DNA from: Trichopria drosophilae
Lineage: Eukaryota; Arthropoda; Insecta; Hymenoptera; Diapriidae
Direction of reading: 5' to 3'
Length of the DNA: 64,000 nt
NCBI GenBank assembly: GCA_030407085.1
Contig: CM059582.1
Coordinates: 3,348,001 to 3,412,000 of the forward strand
Below, one piece after another: positions 53,157 to 64,000 of the stretch. The translations under genes were made by a program, and so were the position numbers. The notes beneath the pieces were generated by a model. It did not search any database, was not told where the DNA came from, and was given only the letters and a program-made list of their open reading frames with translations. Every line of letters starts with the position of its first letter. Position 1 is the stretch's first letter.

Positions 53157-54399
53157 TATCCGATTATCCTCCTAGGAGGTAGACCGTTGATCCTGCTCAT
53201 AATTATTTTTTTCCCCCACTCTTTTCCTAATTCAGGATTCAGGAAATACGCTGATTGTTATCGAGTCCTCGGGAGGTTCATTTAATTAATAGCTCCTAAT
53301 GGGGCCCCTCATTGGGTCCTAGCGTCCACTCACCATTCCCCAACCGAACGTATTTGGCTGCACCTGCCTACTGACTCGGGGCAGTACACCCCCCCCCCCC
53401 AGTCCCAGCTGAAATATGGCTGGTGGTAGTGGGCGCATCAGTGGTAGCCAGTGTGGTAGTAGGGGTCGTGCTTCCGGCTGAACTAACCACGACGCGGTTG
53501 GAGCTGTCTTAACTCGTCCCCTCCCATCAAATTATAACCGAACTGCTCGCCACCCACCACCTTTCGCTGGTTTTCGCGCTCCTCCCCCTCCTACCCCATG
53601 TCTTTCGTTGGTGCCGTTGCACGGATTCCTCATCCTCCTCGTCCGTTAATAGGCAAATCGATGCCGTTGGTTTCTCTACAGAGCGCTCATCCCACTCTGG
53701 ATACCAAAAACCTCGGATCCATTACTACTCACTCTGTGCCGCTTCTACTTCCCTTCAGGTTAATCGTTATTTTCCCCCAACTTTTCCCCTTTTATTCTTA
53801 AGCTGGAAAGTAAAATTCATTAACATACATTAACACATATAATTCCGCTTAAATTTCCAATCACACTTATAGCTAATTTATTTCCATCGCCAACATAAGA
53901 AATTTATAAATGAATTATCTCATAACAAATTTTATCACCCACTCACTTCACTCGCTACTATTAACTAATTTTCCCTCACTATTTTTCTTTTCCCCTTTGC
54001 GAGAATTCAAAACCACCCCCTTACTGCCTTTAGATGTTAAATTAATCGTTATTCCCTCCACTTCTCAATTATCCCCTTTTATTCTTAAGCTGGAAAGTTT
54101 TCACGGTCACCATTTTGTGACGTTGTATGTTATCATTTTTTTTTATAGAATTTATATTTCGTTTCTTTAAAAAGTTTATATATGGACACAAAAAACATTT
54201 ATTAGTTCTTAATTTACACAGGACATTATCCCGCCGAAGGTGATTTCCGCTGGGCTGGGACCGGCTACCTACTCACCACTCACTCGTTGACTAATAACCT
54301 TACATTGTTGTTTTACGCCTAGAAGTCGCACAACAGTTCATCGATTGCAGCAGCTCCATCGTTTTACGTAAGTTTGTACTGTCTTTATGTTTTTGAGCT
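53157..54399. other. 3' region after the LINE, no gene seen
   Basis: Contains a run of about 12 C (53389-53400) and a roughly 280-bp direct repeat whose copies share TTAATCGTTATT and CTTTTATTCTTAAGCTGGAA (53758-53811 and 54040-54098). The ORFs here lack recognisable content. Confidence 0.6.
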
Positions 54400-57130
54400 G
54401 CTGTGTCGAGTTTAAAACTTTTGGACGTCGAATGTGAGCTATCGGATCGCTCTACCGATATCTTTGCGCTAACTGAATCGTGGGTCACTCCAGGTATCGA
54501 GTCATCTTTTTTGTATCGATCCCCGATTACAATCTCGTACGTAATGATCGAGCACTTAGAACAGATGGGAATTCTCACTATATGCAAGGTGGAGGAGTTG
54601 AGTGTTACCTTCACAAATCGCAGGCATACTCTGTTCTGGAAAGTTCAGATAATGCTTCTATAAAAAACATGGAGTATCTTCCTGACGTATTCTTCTTGAC
54701 GTCAAATTATCTCCACAAAGCATTTTAGTTATTATTACGTATCTGCGTCTGGAGGGTCATTTACTTTCCGAGTTTGTAACTAAATTTAATTCATTAATCG
54801 CACTCTTTAAAAATATAATTACAGGTGATTTAATATGTAACTTATTAAGTAACTCATTTGAATCTAATTATCTGAAAAATCTTATTTCCGATTACTCCCT
54901 TTTCTATGTACTGTTCGGCCCAACGCATTATTCTGGACTATAGGGCTCGCAGTTAGACGTGGTCGTGGATTCTAGTGATTAGGTTATAGCGTTTTCAAAA
55001 TCTTGTGCTCTTTTTGCCGCTGGACATCGCCTTATCTCCATTCTATATAAATTCAATAGCCTCAACCGTCCCCCGCAAACAAATGACTTAACTTGACGAA
55101 ACTTAACACACCATACTTTAAAACTCCATATTACCTAGCTACCACCACCTAGATACCAACCTAGTAATCATGCATCTGACTTCAATCTCAGAGAGCCTAC
55201 AAACTAATGGCAGTGTACGAATGTATAGCGAATACCCTTAATACTTACCACCGTGTGTCACGAGGCACATTGTACGTCGTTTCATCCCTGGGTTCACACC
55301 AGATCTATGCAACAGAATTACAGAACGTGACAGATTGTTTACGCGAGCAAAGCGGTCGCGAAATGTGCTACTGTTGGAATAATATAGGAGCTTGCGACGC
55401 GAACTTAGAAATGTATTAAAAACTGCGAAAAACATATGTAACCAACTTAGTACTTCAACCAACTAATCCGAATAAACATTGGTTTTGTTTTAGAAATTTA
55501 GGACTCGCTAATGCACCATCGCACTCTGCCCTACATCACCCCCCCCCCCCCACTTATACTAAACCGTCATTTCTCTTCAGTCTCTTCAGCTCACCCTTCA
55601 TGTGATTCTGCAACTCTCACTTATATTTTACACCGGCCTTTACCACGCTCCTACCAGTCATTCTCCTTCTCTCCTCTTAACAATCAAGAAGTACAAGAAG
55701 CAGTCTCAACCATATCTCTAATAAGTCACGTGGGTTAAGCCCTGATCACATCTGTCTGGCACACCTTAAACCTTTATTCAATGTCCTTTCCCCATTTTTG
55801 ACACATATTTTCAATCTCTCATTCTCCACTGGTATATTTCCTCATTTCTGGAACATATCATACCTCTCAATAAAATCGCTACTCCTCCAAATCAGATATC
55901 CGTCCAATCGCAAATCCTCTCCACATTTTTAAGGTCATTGCTCCCTTGCTACACGTCAAATCGTTAACTTCTTGGAGAACAATCGGTTGCTAGACCTTAA
56001 ACAATGTGGGTTCCGCAGGTTCCATAGCACGCAAATTGCTTTGCTATCCCTTCTTGACGACATTCGATCGGGAATTGACATAGGCTACATTACCATCTTA
56101 ATCCTGTTCGATTTCTCGAAGGCCCGCCTACGTGACATTGACTCGATGGACAAGCATCCCAACAAGAGTACGCTACATCTAGAGTCCCTCAAGGCACTAG
56201 TCTTGGACCGATCCTCTTTATCATTATCATAAACACATTTTTTTCCGGACACCATTATTGTCAAGATACTACCATCATCTTTGCCGCTGACACCTAGTTC
56301 TATTTATCCACCCCAATTAGTCGACTTAGTGAAACTATCAGGTGTATCAACAATGTTATTGTCGAATTGGTCAAGTGGTCGCAAGATTATGGGCTTACGC
56401 TCAACACCCGTAAAACGCAAGCCATTATTATCGGCTCTTACCAGAATCTTGCTACTATCAAGAGTCTAACTTTGCAGTATATTGTAGTTGGAAATGATGC
56501 AACACCATACTCTAGTGAGGTGAACGATCTGGGTGTCATGCCAGCATGTCAACTCCATCTCATCTGAAATTCACAATAACCTGTACCGACTAAAATACCG
56601 CGGATCATTCTTACCACCTTCTATAAAATTATCACTTGTTAACTCATTGGTCACCCGCCACCGTGACTATGCCACGCTCGTCTCTGCTGATCTGTCAGCC
56701 TATCTTAACACCAAACTGCAAGGCTTACAAAACATTGCTCTCAGGTTCATCTATCAATGACGGCGTGACGATAGGCTTGCGCCCTTTAGATGAAAGGCAA
56801 ACTGGCTGTTCGTTTCATCCAGAAGATTGTACTTCTTTGGTTGCCTTGCCCATCAGATTATCATTACCAAAAACCCGCCTTATCTCTCATCCAGATTCAT
56901 TCCAAACGATAATTCATTGCACCGTTCATCACGTATTCAATCTTCCCGATACGTGCTACCAACTCCCCGTACAAACATTTTTGCTCATTCATTCTGGATC
57001 ACTGTTATTCAATTTTGGAATTCATTGTCGCGCCACTTGCAAAACATTTTATCGCCAGATTCCTTTTGATCGCATCTCTTTTCACATCTTTAGTGATGAC
57101 AGACCAATTGTAGCGAGTAAACTCTGCATC
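54400..57130 (+). pseudogene. Heavily decayed Jockey/CR1-like LINE
   Basis: Endonuclease fragments (54415-54730): TDIFALTESWVTPGIESSFL, then in another frame PDYNLVRNDRALRTDG and GGGVECYLHKSQAYSVLESS. RT fragments (55730-56760): GLSPDHICLAHLKPLFNVLS, LLDLKQCGFRRFHSTQIALL, ILFDFSKA, GLTLNTRKTQAIIIGS and LVNSLVTRHRDYATLVSADL. C-terminal fragments (56760-57070): RRLYFFGCLAHQIIITKN, LPTPRTNIFAHSFWITVIQF. Many stops and frameshifts; a poly-C run sits at 55540-55551. The order is that of a complete ORF2. The relative at 38097-38579 is another fragment of similar type. Confidence 0.8.
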
Positions 57131-57247
57131 GTATTCTAAGTTCGTCTCTACATCGTCCTCTTTCGGAAAAAAATCGTAAGAAGATGTTTCTGACGAATTT
57201 TTGCCTCCTGAACCCGAATATGATGGTAAAATTTGTTGGTCAGACAT
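57005..57247 (-). other. Unidentified ORF (MSDQQILPSYSGSGG), inverted twin of 59201-59314
   Basis: 80-codon minus-strand frame whose first 50 residues (MSDQQILPSYSGSGGKNSSE, then SYDFFPKEDD) resemble the plus-strand frame at 59201. The rest overlaps the LINE remnant. Acidic, Ser-rich start. It could be the 5' end of a transposase gene; I do not recognise the family. The upstream sequences (57250-57420 and 59040-59200) also match in inverted orientation. Confidence 0.4.
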
Positions 57248-59200
57248 GTGAAAGCCGCTATCTTAAAATAACCGCTAAAAAAGCGTTATTTTGGAGTTTT
57301 TTTTAGATTTATTTTGAAAACTACGGTTGTGACAAAAGAAGTTGTCAAACAATATAGGGCATGTAATTCTCTACAAAAAAGATCGTATGCATTTTTTTTC
57401 GTAATCGCAAAAGGAAGCACGTAAAACAGCGATGAAAGTGGATGAACATAAGTGTGACCAGCCCGGCACCACATGGTTCCACTTATTGATAAGTATACGG
57501 ACACATACTTCACGTGACTTGATTATTAGTAATATATGTTGGTTGGAGGTTAGGCTAGTATAAGAAGGGGGGGGGGGGAGGTCAGGAGGGCGGATCCTCC
57601 CAGCACGCAAGCACCCCTTTGGTTTACGCATTGGTAATTTGACGAACACATAGTTCATGTTCATTACAAGATAAAGGTATGGTAAGTTCTGAAGACAATG
57701 CGTGTGTCAAATGGGTGCTTGCGTGCTGGGGGCTCCGCCGCCCGGACCCCTTTTTTCATACTAGCCTAAGCTCCAACCAACAAATGTCGCTCCCAAGCAA
57801 TACTTATGCTGCAATCAAATTTTCCGCTGCTAGGAGTTGTGCAGCTCTCCAAGCATTTGTCTCTCTCACTATAGAAATGGATTTCTTCAAGTATGTATGC
57901 AGTTTCCTCTTTAGACAATTAAAATTAAAATGAATCGCGTGCATAGAGCAAACACACACACATAAACACAGCCATGCGCACAAACACACATACGATCGCA
58001 CACATACACATATACCTTCATCCAAACATTTACACATGGAATGCACAGTCGCTAGCCTCCTCGTGGCGCATTCTGGCTACGTTTTCGTAGCAGGGTCATT
58101 TTATAAAAGTTTCGTCTAAATCAATTTTCTGTACGCCTACTCTACAAGGCTTTTGTTTGGGAATGAACGGTCGAGGAGAAAAACAATACTAATCAACAAG
58201 GTCACAATCAAAGTTTATTTATTTTGCGCTTTTCCGTCCTCCTACCGAAGTTAACGCGAGAAAAGCCAAAGCCGAACTGAATTGCAATTTTTCGCGATCA
58301 CGAAAGTGGTTCCCCTTCTTCCCTCTATTTTCAAAATTTATCGCCCCGCCCCTTTCTACGAAATACAAAGAGGAATCATCTCTCCCGCGTAATAACAACA
58401 CAGATCGCTAAATATTTTAATTCGACGAACAAAGAGTGGTGGTGTTCCCCGACATTGTTCGGTAACCATGTGGTTACTAGCGGCCACGAATCGAACCTAA
58501 AGAACGCTTCGTGCCGTCCAGCCTTCAGAACCCGGAAAATAATTATTTTCCTAACGAGGCTGATGGTAGGCCTCAGAACCTTCTGAGCTCTGAGCCTACT
58601 AGGACAACTGAAGAATCTTTAGAAATTAAGAAACTATTTAACTACTGTTATATATCCGTACTCCGTTTAATACACAGTTTCTTCAGTTCTCCTAAATTTA
58701 ATCAAGGCCCCGGCTTTCCTCGCGGATCACCGTGCACATAGAGAACGCCGTCTTGAAAACACCACACATTTAAATTTGAAATAAATAATACGGCTTTTGC
58801 TTTTTTAACGTCACTTTTACATAATTTGATATTCGAAAATGATATTAATTTTTAATGAATTATACATAAATTAAACGATATTCACTTCATGTTTTGAATA
58901 AAATTCGATTTAATATAAATGAAATATAAACTTAAACAAATAAACGCTACATTATGCGATCCTATACAGCTTTTTTGAACTCCCCATTACCTGTATATTG
59001 TAGAAACTCATTATAGGCACATTCATTACTTATCTGCGGACTTACGGTTGAGATTACGGAAAAAATACATACGACCTTTTTTGTAGAGAATTACATACCC
59101 TACATTTTTTGTTTGACATATTCTTTTGTCAGACTCGTAGTTTTCAAGGCAAATACAAAAAACTAAAAAACGACGATTATTTTAAGATAGCGGCTTTCAT
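57248..59200. repeat. Segment flanked by inverted copies, with an internal hairpin
   Basis: Outer blocks 57090-57420 and 59040-59314 are inverted relatives. A hairpin spans about 57535-57785 (GTTGGTTGGAGGTTAGGCTA paired with TAGCCTAAGCTCCAACCAAC, with GC-rich inner arms). A CA-rich microsatellite lies at 57953-58012. The ORFs inside are not convincing. Confidence 0.55.
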
Positions 59201-59314
59201 ATGTCTGACCGAAAAATTTTACCATCAGATTCGGATTCAGGAGGCAAAAGTACATTAGAAACACCTTATTACGACTTTTTCCGAGGGAGGACGTTTTTCC
59301 CAAGGTTTATCTAA
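59201..59314 (+). other. Unidentified short ORF (MSDRKILPSDSDSGG)
   Basis: 37-codon frame (MSDRKILPSDSDSGGKSTLE, then TPYYDFF) ending in a stop; twin of 57247 downward. It is probably a truncated 5' coding piece of a mobile element gene. Confidence 0.4.
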
Positions 59315-60059
59315 GTTAGGTTACGAAAGCCGTTTATGTTTTTAATTAGTTAATGCGTTCAATTACTCAATACTGTTATTGTTATTCGTACTTTTTCTTC
59401 CAGAGTGATATAGATATAAGGAACTAATTATGTATGTACACACCCTGACCGCCCCATTGTAACGGCAGGATGTCTTGTGGATTGCCCACGGCCCTTAGAG
59501 GCCAGGACAATATTAAACTTGTTATCAGTTAGTCACTCCCTCTGCACTCACTTCTTCTATAACGCACAATTCAGCCGAATGTAATAATATGCGTATGAAA
59601 ATTATAAAAGACTGATGTATTGTTTCTTTGTATTTGTGGACATTTCATCAAAAAAATTTACAAACTCTGAAATCATTTAACGGTCGAAGACTATTATTCC
59701 ATTCTCTCATCATACGAGTGTCATCAAAATGAAGAGGAGTATTCATTTTTAACCGTTAAAAAATATAATGAACATCGGAGTTAATATCATCTTATTCAGT
59801 CTCCAAATCTCCAAAACTGCAAACAGTCCTAAAATTGCTTATAATTTCATAGAAAGACTCTTCAGCGACTACTTTATTGCAAAGAGGAGAAAAAAATAAT
59901 TAAACTAGTAAAGAAAATAGTAACGAAAAAAATTCTATCATCTGGTCCTGCATTGATAACCGTTTATTTTTAATACGTTTTTTAAGATCTTTTTCAGCAA
60001 ATCGTTAGTATGGAAATGAAACCATTGATGCTCAATTTGAATCAATCACATTATTATAT
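59315..60059. other. Intergenic, no gene seen
   Basis: AT-rich; no recognisable coding content or repeat structure. Confidence 0.55.
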
Positions 60060-60522
60060 TTTTGTGGAGTTTGTTCACTTTCGTCAACAGTTTCCTTATA
60101 GAGGACTTTTCATTTCGGGCTATTTGTTATAGAGGATTTTAAGTAAACGAACTTCACTGCAACTTCAGGTTTTTATGTTCTTTATAAGACTGTAGAGCAA
60201 TTCATATGCATTCAGAAGAATACCGTCTCTGAAGGTATCATGCGACCCCTGTGACCCTCACGAAATCATATCTGAACCGAGTGATGTAATTACCGGATTT
60301 TTTTATATCAGACAAACGAAGAGTCCAAGTATGCAGCGACGTTCGAATAAAAAAAAAATGATAAAATACCCAGAAATCGAGTCTTAAAAATATTATATCC
60401 GCAAATTTCCCATCCCTCTCCTACTTAACGTAATTGACATAAAAACGCAGAATCAAAGGAAACGAATGTTATCTTGTCGTCATTCCATTAATTGCCTTTG
60501 TGTCACTCGCACGTAAAAAACA
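60060..60522 (+). promoter_or_regulatory. Upstream region of metalloproteinase-like copy B
   Basis: Matches parts of 6440-6780 upstream of copy A (for example a GAGGACTTTTCATTTCGGGC stretch against GAGGACGTTTCGTTTGGGAA, and the CAGACAAACGAAG block at 60308). The conservation covers the expected promoter area, but I cannot assign single elements. Confidence 0.45.
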
Positions 60523-63429
60523 ATGGTTCCAATCGGAATCCGAATCACGGTTTTGTGCATTATCGGAGCCTTTAGTGGGACGATTTTTGGAATTTGTGGT
60601 GAGTTCTTTAGACTTGTTATTTTCAATTACACTAGACTTTTCTGCGAGTAGGTATTATGCTTACAATACACTTTTGCGGTAAGAGACATACTTTTTTCAT
60701 GCTTTCAAACACTTTCTAAAGTAAATATTGATAATACCAATGTTTTTACTTAACGTGTATATATAAAATAAAATGTATATATACGATATTCTTGATTTAT
60801 TATAAGCCAATTTGGAATTTTTTAACATAAGGTCCAATAGAAAATGGCGTGGCAGATTTCATAGCTCAACCTGGATATAGGATGCATGATCTCGAACAGT
60901 ACACTAGACAAAAACGAATATGTCCATACTTCGGAGAAAGTAAGTTTTTTATTTGCATAAAATACTACCGTTTGTATACAACTGTAAAGTATCGTTCCCA
61001 TATGAGGCATTTCACGCCAAATTTGCAACTTTTTTTTCATATTTTTTTAATATATTATATAACTATTTTTTTATCGTTAGGAAATGCAAATGAAGCACTT
61101 TGTACCATATATAATAATAAAATAACGCTCTAATGAAAAATTATACAACTGTTTACATTAAATAAAAATTTCGACTTTTTTATAAATGATTTTATAACAA
61201 ATTTTTATATATGATTTAAGCACTACAGCATTAGTTTAAAAAAATTAATACAATACATGATTTCTGTAGGACTATCAATCTTTCGTATAAAAATATTTAT
61301 TTTTACGAATTATTGCAGAAAGGCACACAAAAATCGTTTCAAACTATTTAATTAAAATTTTCCAACAGATCCAGCGTTTTTAAAAATCTGAAAAAAATCG
61401 TAAAGAAACCTCTGTTTAGGACATTTGTAACAGCATGTTAGACATCTTGGGTTGTGACAAAGTCCTATAGAGCATAAAATTCCCTATAAAACTAGGAAAA
61501 ATGATAAAAATTGACCGAGATAATTAACTTTCTAGAGCACAGCCCAAGATGTTTAATATGCTTTTATAAATATACTAAACAGAGTTTTTTTTCAGATTTT
61601 TAAAAACAGTGGATCTATTGAAAAATTTAAATTAAATAGTTCGAAATCATTTTTGTAGGCCTTTCTGTAATAATTCTTAAAATAAATATTTTTATACGAC
61701 AGCTAGATCAAAATTCTACAAAAACCATGTATTGTATTAATTTTTTGTACTAATATTTTCGAGCTTGAATCATTTATAAAAATTAATGTCGAGATTTTTA
61801 TTTACTGTAAACAGTTCTGTAATATTTCATACAGCGATATTTTATTATTTTATATTATATATGGTGCTGCATTTTCATGTTCTAAAGATAACAGAATAGT
61901 TAGATAAAGAAAAAAATTGACGGGGAATGCCCCATATATCTGTGATCGCAGTTTGCACAAATAATCGAAATTTAAATCCGTTTAATTTACGGAATGATTA
62001 TTACAAGTTTAATTATTAAATAATACATTTATAAATAGGGCCGAAATGGAAGAAGGAAGTATTAACGTGGCACTTCTATCCCAGAAACCTACCTAGTAAC
62101 GTCACTGAAAGCGATATGAGGAGTATAATAAAGAAAGCTCTTCAAATGTGGTCAAAACCCTCAGGTCTTAGGTTCTGCGAAGTTTCTTCGGTAAGTATGC
62201 AGCTAACAAACGTAAGGACAAAAAATTTATACAAAAATTTATGCGAAAAACATGTTGTATGGAACCCAACACATAATATTCTTTTAAAATTCTTGAAACT
62301 AAATGAAGAAACATTAGTAAATAGATTATAATAATCAACGGCTTAAACCTACCAACTGCATTAAATGTTAAAATGCCATAGATTGGATATTTCTAAACAT
62401 TTGAAACACCTTCCGTTGCATTGCTTGGATTCTCAAACGTTAGGCCTTGATAGTAATGAAATTAACAACGAAAATAGGTAAAAAAAATGATAAAAATGAT
62501 ATTCAATAACTATAAAGTTAATACAATTTCGATTTGACAGTTACTTGGAATAGACTGGTATATGGATATGATTTGTTAGCATTAGTTAATAGAGAACGGC
62601 TTAGCGTTGACAAAATTATTAACATATAATAGTAAATTATAAATTATTTTTAGAATGCTGATATAAAGATTAGTTTTGAACAACCTGATCACAGTGCAAT
62701 GTCGATAGCATGCGATTTATTTGAGAAAAGTGACGTAGCGCATAGCTTTGGGCCAGAAAATAGTATCTTTGAAGGGCACCTCCACATAAATAGTCAAAAG
62801 ACATTTTCAACAAATGGAGAACCAGGAACATATGATATATTTCAAGTAATTTTACATGAACTAGGACATATCATTGGATTGCGTGATTCGGAATCGGATG
62901 TGAATCCAAGGCCGGTTATGGCAGGATATGAAACGGGCATTTTTAATATTACATTAAAAAAAGAAGACATAGACAAAGTAAAGGTTCGTGCTAAGATATT
63001 TACGTAACGTGTATTGATTGTCATGTTGGTAGTTCATCATATGGTATTTCTGAAAAATTAACTCTTTATTAAATATTACAGGAATTGTACAAAGAGTTGC
63101 AGGATAATCCTCGTTCTAGGCATCGTTTTCAATTTAAATTCACACCAGAAAATCCATTTACTCCCTCTTTTTGCAGAAGACTTGGGCCAATAGATGCTGC
63201 ATTTGAAGCTGAAAATTCAACTGTCTATATTTTACATGTAAGTAACGCATAATATAAATTGTATTTAATATATTAAAACTTGATTGCTGTAATAGGAAAT
63301 ACCTATACGGAATTTGATTGGGATGAGCCAATTTCCGAAGGCTTGATTCATGATAAATGGAAAGAAGTAGAAATTCCAGTCGATGCAGCCTATGCAGATT
63401 TGGACAAAAACCAAATAGTTTTCATCAAG
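60523..63429 (+). CDS. Secreted matrix-metalloproteinase-like (M10-type) protein, copy B, multi-exon, damaged 3' end
   Basis: Exons by splice signals and frame: 60523-60598, 60832-60939, 62039-62190, 62654-62983, 63082-63237, 63296-63429. Residues 1-25 form a signal peptide (MVPIGIRITVLCIIGAFSG start). A very short pro-region ends in the furin-like RQKR (51-54) and has no PRCGxPD cysteine switch. The catalytic domain starts PKWKKEVLTWHFYPRNLP (63-80) and has ADIKISF, AHSFGPE and EGHLHI strands, HELGHIIGLRD (180-190) and the Met-turn PRPVMAGY (Met201). Two zinc His and the catalytic Glu are present, but the third ligand position is Asp instead of His. The structural-zinc Asp after DH is also missing. 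Residues 256-274 plus exon 6 resemble hemopexin repeats (PIDAAFEAENSTVYILH, then PVDAAYADLDKNQIVFIK). The exon 5-6 junction is one base out of frame, so the 3' end may be broken. Such enzymes cleave extracellular matrix; the activity of this one is unproven. Confidence 0.82.
61137..61825. mobile_element. Foldback/MITE-like inverted repeat in intron 2 of copy B
   Basis: Two arms of about 300 bases mirror each other: ACTGTTTACATTAAATAAAA near 61148 pairs with TTTTTATTTACTGTAAACAG near 61795, and TTTTTAAAAATCTGAAAAAA near 61377 with its counterpart near 61597. The centre is near 61480. No coding capacity. Confidence 0.7.
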
Positions 63430-63509
63430 GTTTGGATTTTTTTTTACATTATATTTTGTTTACATTCTACAAGTTTGTGTATAGCTACATTTTAATATTC
63501 TTTCCAGGT

Positions 63510-64000
63510 GTAAATCATATTAGGAGAATATAATGACGCACATAAGCGTTAACTAACTTTGTTGAATTTGGAGACATGCACAGTACATTGGCCTTGCTGG
63601 TAATGCGATAATTAAATGATATAGTTAATCCAGCATGTCAGATAGTGGGGATAAGAATTTGTTTATTAATTTTCGGGCAGTCGGGAACACACCGTAGAAC
63701 GAACAACACCTCGCGAAACACACATTTGTAGCACTGTAATTATACTTCATTAAGAACAATATTGATCGTGCTATTCTTATTTGAACGCCTCATGATATGT
63801 CCATTAAAACCTAAAATCTGGCGACCGTGACAGGACTATTATAGGCGGAAAAAGTGTGTTGTTGCGCGTGTGCGTGCGGTTCACATCCGAAATTAAGTGG
63901 TTTCTAACTAAGTACAAAAATTTAGAAGGAAACAAAAATAATATTACCATAAACGAAATGGAAGAGGCAAAAAGGAGAAGAAGAGCTGCACGAACGGGAT
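63510..64000 (+). mobile_element. 5' end of an LTR retrotransposon (cut by window end)
   Basis: TGGCGACCGTGACAGG at 63819-63834 is a retroelement primer-binding site of the insect tRNA-Arg type (from memory). A gag-like frame starts at 63958 (MEEAKRRRRAARTG), as in BEL/Pao gag. The LTR probably starts at TGTAAATC (63510), directly after the intron acceptor CAG and a G, so it may sit in exon 7 of the metalloproteinase-like gene. The LTR end is not the canonical ACA, so its boundaries are tentative. Confidence 0.6.

Larger units (their letters stand above)
48900..54200 (+). mobile_element. R1/LOA-like LINE, decayed and interrupted
   Basis: Order on the plus strand: 5' UTR, ORF1 (49270-50299, several frame changes), endonuclease (50310-51002), RT N-terminal half (50998-51334), a 1,047-bp foreign insertion (51335-52381), RT C-terminal half (52382-53156), 3' UTR. 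A deletion joins the endonuclease C-terminus directly to RT motif NDYRPISLTS near 50998. The 3' end is not sharply defined. A short C run and two copies of a CTTTTATTCTTAAGCTGGAA block (53786 and 54074) lie in the 3' region. Confidence 0.85.

Noticed and set aside
5836..55551. Short poly-C or poly-G runs (5836, 48459, 48857, 53389, 55540, 57569)
   Set aside because: Simple low-complexity tracts with no consistent context; not a system.
58440..58510. tRNA-like GGTTCGATTC motif on the minus strand
   Set aside because: No paired T-stem, anticodon arm or acceptor stem could be built around it.

Overview
This 64-kb window looks like AT-rich eukaryotic, insect-type DNA, most likely from a hymenopteran (an impression from the style of its transposable elements, not a demonstrated identity). 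Evidence: GT-AG introns, several classes of insect retroelements and DNA transposons, and no bacterial-style gene packing. Almost everything is mobile DNA, much of it nested. The only host-type genes I can support are two copies of a secreted matrix-metalloproteinase-like gene and two copies of a small ankyrin-repeat gene.

Layout. 221-4532: nearly complete non-LTR retrotransposon with a perfect 17-bp target duplication and a (TA)n tail. 5990-6290: decayed reverse-transcriptase (RT) fragment of the same kind. 6937-7012 and 32524-32628: exons 1 and 2 of metalloproteinase-like copy A. Its intron 1 has grown to about 25.5 kb because it holds a giant inverted repeat, 7220-31785. The arms (7220-22296 and 24753-31785) are near-identical mirror images of about 6.1 kb once later insertions are removed. 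Each arm carries one ankyrin ORF and a decayed retroviral-type gag-protease. The left arm was later hit by a hAT element (7432-16396), which was itself hit by a long-TIR mariner-type element (8971-12250). The right arm was hit by a TTAA-flanked MITE (28644-29525). The opposite arm keeps the empty site in both cases. The spacer (22297-24752) holds a palindromic MITE and a possible LTR.

33629-37568: second, internally deleted hAT. 38097-38579: LINE RT fragment. 38572-48848: DIRS-like tyrosine-recombinase retroelement on the minus strand, split inside gag by a nearly intact BEL/Pao element (40626-47998; two 682-bp LTRs, 5-bp target duplication, one in-frame stop). About 48900-54200: R1/LOA-like LINE whose RT is split by a 1,047-bp TA-flanked insertion. 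54400-57130: decayed Jockey/CR1-like LINE. 57090-59314: inverted pair of copies of an unidentified short ORF.

60523-63429: metalloproteinase-like copy B, with signal peptide, furin-like RQKR site, M10-type catalytic domain carrying HELGHIIGLRD, and a hemopexin-like region whose frame does not join cleanly. At about 63510 an LTR element (PBS 63819, gag start 63958) begins and runs off the window. Copies A and B share upstream sequence, exon sizes and splice phases, so they are duplicates. B keeps the catalytic exons; A seems to have lost them.
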